NCBI GenBank assembly: GCA_900320095.1
Contig: ONQZ01000013.1
Span: forward strand, 24,596-88,595
Length of the DNA stretch: 64,000 nucleotides
From: an uncultured Lentisphaerota bacterium
Lineage (GTDB): Bacteria > Verrucomicrobiota > Lentisphaeria > Victivallales > UBA1829
Direction: 5' to 3'
The notes beneath the pieces are model-generated. The model was given only the letters and a program-made list of their open reading frames with translations, searched no databases and was not told where the DNA came from. Both the position numbers and the translations under genes were made by a program. Every line of letters starts with the position of its first letter. Within the stretch, counting starts at the first letter, position 1. Below are positions 63,102-64,000 of the stretch, in pieces.

Positions 63102-63129
63102 TTGATTTTCTGAAAAAGAGTGATATAGT
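63102..63129 (+). promoter_or_regulatory. Predicted promoter of a candidate small RNA
   Basis: TTGATT (63102-63107), 16 bp, TATAGT (63124-63129). It lies right after the amrS terminator. Confidence 0.55.
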
Positions 63130-63135
63130 ATATCT

Positions 63136-63195
63136 CGAAGCTGGAGATGCGCCGTTAATAGCGGTCTTGAACGCATTCTCCAGTTTCTTTTTTTT
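63136..63195 (+). ncRNA. Candidate small RNA of about 60 nt
   Basis: From the predicted start near 63136, CTGGAGATGCG (63141-63151) pairs with CGCATTCTCCAG (63172-63183, one bulged T), with an inner CCG / CGG step. TTTCTTTTTTTT follows (63184-63195). A promoter directly followed by one terminator hairpin is the layout of a small RNA. The alternative is a leaderless relic of a terminator and promoter side by side. The gene on its right is on the reverse strand and ends at 63221, so this is not its leader. Confidence 0.45.
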
Positions 63196-63220
63196 GATGA
63201 CTTGAACTGCTGGCGGTGCG

Positions 63221-64000
63221 TCAGAATCCGAGATCGGGCTGAACGTCCCACGAATCCTCTTCGCGTTCGGAATCGGCGGGCTTTTGAGGCTCAGCCGGTT
63301 TTTCAACGGGAGCGGACTTTTCCGCCAGCTTCTCAGCGGGCTTCTTCTCCACGGGTTTCGCAGGCGCGGGCTTCGCGGCAGGCGCGGGCTTCGCGGCAGA
63401 AACGGGTTTTTCAGTGTGCTTCGCTTCCGGTGTTTTCTTCACCTCGACTTGAGGCGCGGGTTCCGGTGCGGCTTCCTTTTTCGCGCGGCTGCGACGGGCA
63501 ACGGGCTTCGTTTCCGGTTCGGGCGCGGGCTCAGGTTCGACGGGCGTTTCCGGCGCGGTTTCGGGCTCGGATGCGGTTTCCTCAACTGCCGGTTCCGCGG
63601 GCGCGCCGCCGTCAGCGCCGCCGGATTCTCCGCCGTTGTTGTCCTCCGGCGGGACCTCGACGAGCTCGGGTTCCGGTTCGGCGTCGGTCTCGTCCAGCAG
63701 GCGCACGAACGTGATCTTCAGGAGTTTGCGCGGGGAGATCAGGACGCCGCCCGCCTTCGGGGAACGCTCCGGCGCGTCCATCAGCGAAATCTGCTGAATC
63801 TGCTTGGCGCGGATCGGGGTGTCGACCTTGATCTCGTAGATGGCGTTCGGACGCGGCGTGATGAGCTCCAGGCGGCATCCGTCGGGAATGATGCGGTATT
63901 CGCGGTCCTTGATGAACGAGGCGATCCGGGTGCGCTTGTAGTACGCGCGGCCGGTCTTCTTCTCGGAGTAGACGACGCCGAACACGGTGGTCTTGTCGTA
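63221..64000 (-). CDS. Probable DNA topoisomerase IV/gyrase A-type subunit, C-terminal part (5' end outside window)
   Basis: The frame is open to the right edge, so only the last 259 codons are seen. The first 100 visible residues fit the C-terminal beta-pinwheel region of ParC/GyrA-like proteins from Bacteroidetes/PVC bacteria: VVYSEKKTGRAYYKR, FIKDREYRIIPDGCRLEL and ERSPKAGGVLISPRKLLKI. The remaining 155 residues are a low-complexity tail of Pro, Ala, Lys and Glu (AAKPAPAAKPAPAKP) ending DSWDVQPDLGF. Assignment rests on resemblance I recall, not on catalytic residues, which are outside the window. Confidence 0.5.
   Translation of the reverse strand, partial: YDKTTVFGVVYSEKKTGRAYYKRTRIASFIKDREYRIIPDGCRLELITPRPNAIYEIKVDTPIRAKQIQQISLMDAPERSPKAGGVLISPRKLLKITFVRLLDETDAEPEPELVEVPPEDNNGGESGGADGGAPAEPAVEETASEPETAPETPVEPEPAPEPETKPVARRSRAKKEAAPEPAPQVEVKKTPEAKHTEKPVSAAKPAPAAKPAPAKPVEKKPAEKLAEKSAPVEKPAEPQKPADSEREEDSWDVQPDLGF

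Overview
The window is GC-rich bacterial chromosome, densely coded on both strands. It contains no rRNA, tRNA, CRISPR array, transposase or phage gene that I can recognise. The gene content points to a Gram-negative, polysaccharide-degrading member of the PVC group, most likely Lentisphaerota (Victivallis-like, gut type). This placement is inference. It rests on an H-X8-DG pseudopilin, a DapL-type aminotransferase, secretin-like proteins, LPS genes (heptose kinase, heptosyltransferase, LpxL-like acyltransferase), an ExbB-ExbD-TonB set, ThyX, and secreted GH95, GH43 and GH10 enzymes.

Layout. 1-5.8 kb: a hybrid sensor kinase cut by the left edge, then dapL-rsmE. 5.9-14.1 kb: metallophosphoesterase, exported MBL-fold hydrolase, pseudopilin, a small conserved membrane protein with a hairpin leader, a ferredoxin-fused aldo/keto reductase with a Gly-rich tail, thyX and a GT-C-like membrane protein. 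14.2-19.5 kb: MATE exporter, cation/proton antiporter and a divergent EF-G paralogue behind a palindromic promoter and possible leader peptide. 19.7-25.8 kb: GH95 plus M20 peptidase, tyrA plus cupin, a CsgG/LpoB-like protein and folB. 25.9-31.3 kb: exbB-exbD-tonB, divergent from a ROK kinase / membrane protein / hldA / maf operon. 31.5-42.5 kb: iorAB, a reverse-strand operon of two secretin-like proteins, then a six-gene operon paaK-ACT-rlmD/trmA-radC-acpS-waaF. 42.5-55.1 kb, all reverse strand: hypothetical, nucleotidyltransferase, MarR, SpoU methylase, aminotransferase, a sigma factor with an unusual N-terminus, two paralogous lipoproteins, alr and carB. 55.2-64 kb: GH43-GH10 xylan operon, MscS-like channel, lpxL-like, rpe, amrS, a candidate small RNA and the end of a probable topoisomerase A subunit.

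How genes may work together. GH43 and GH10 form a xylan-degradation operon; GH95 removes fucose-type residues, and the TonB system could energise uptake. HldA, WaaF and the LpxL-like enzyme build LPS. IorAB, the ACT protein and PaaK form an aryl-acid/aryl-pyruvate module that may supply aromatic amino acids, with TyrA also in the window.

Most notable non-gene signals: (1) a five-copy family of two-hairpin intergenic repeats that keep their layout while stem bases change together; (2) a 38-codon leader ORF starting at the predicted transcription start of the EF-G paralogue and ending on its Shine-Dalgarno; (3) a promoter placed directly before a terminator hairpin, defining a small RNA of about 60 nt; (4) a strong hairpin at the predicted 5' end of a small membrane-protein mRNA. 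Promoters across the window share a TTGNNN - 16/17 bp - TATATT or TATAGT pattern. The tandem orphan secretins are the best candidate for an undescribed protein system.
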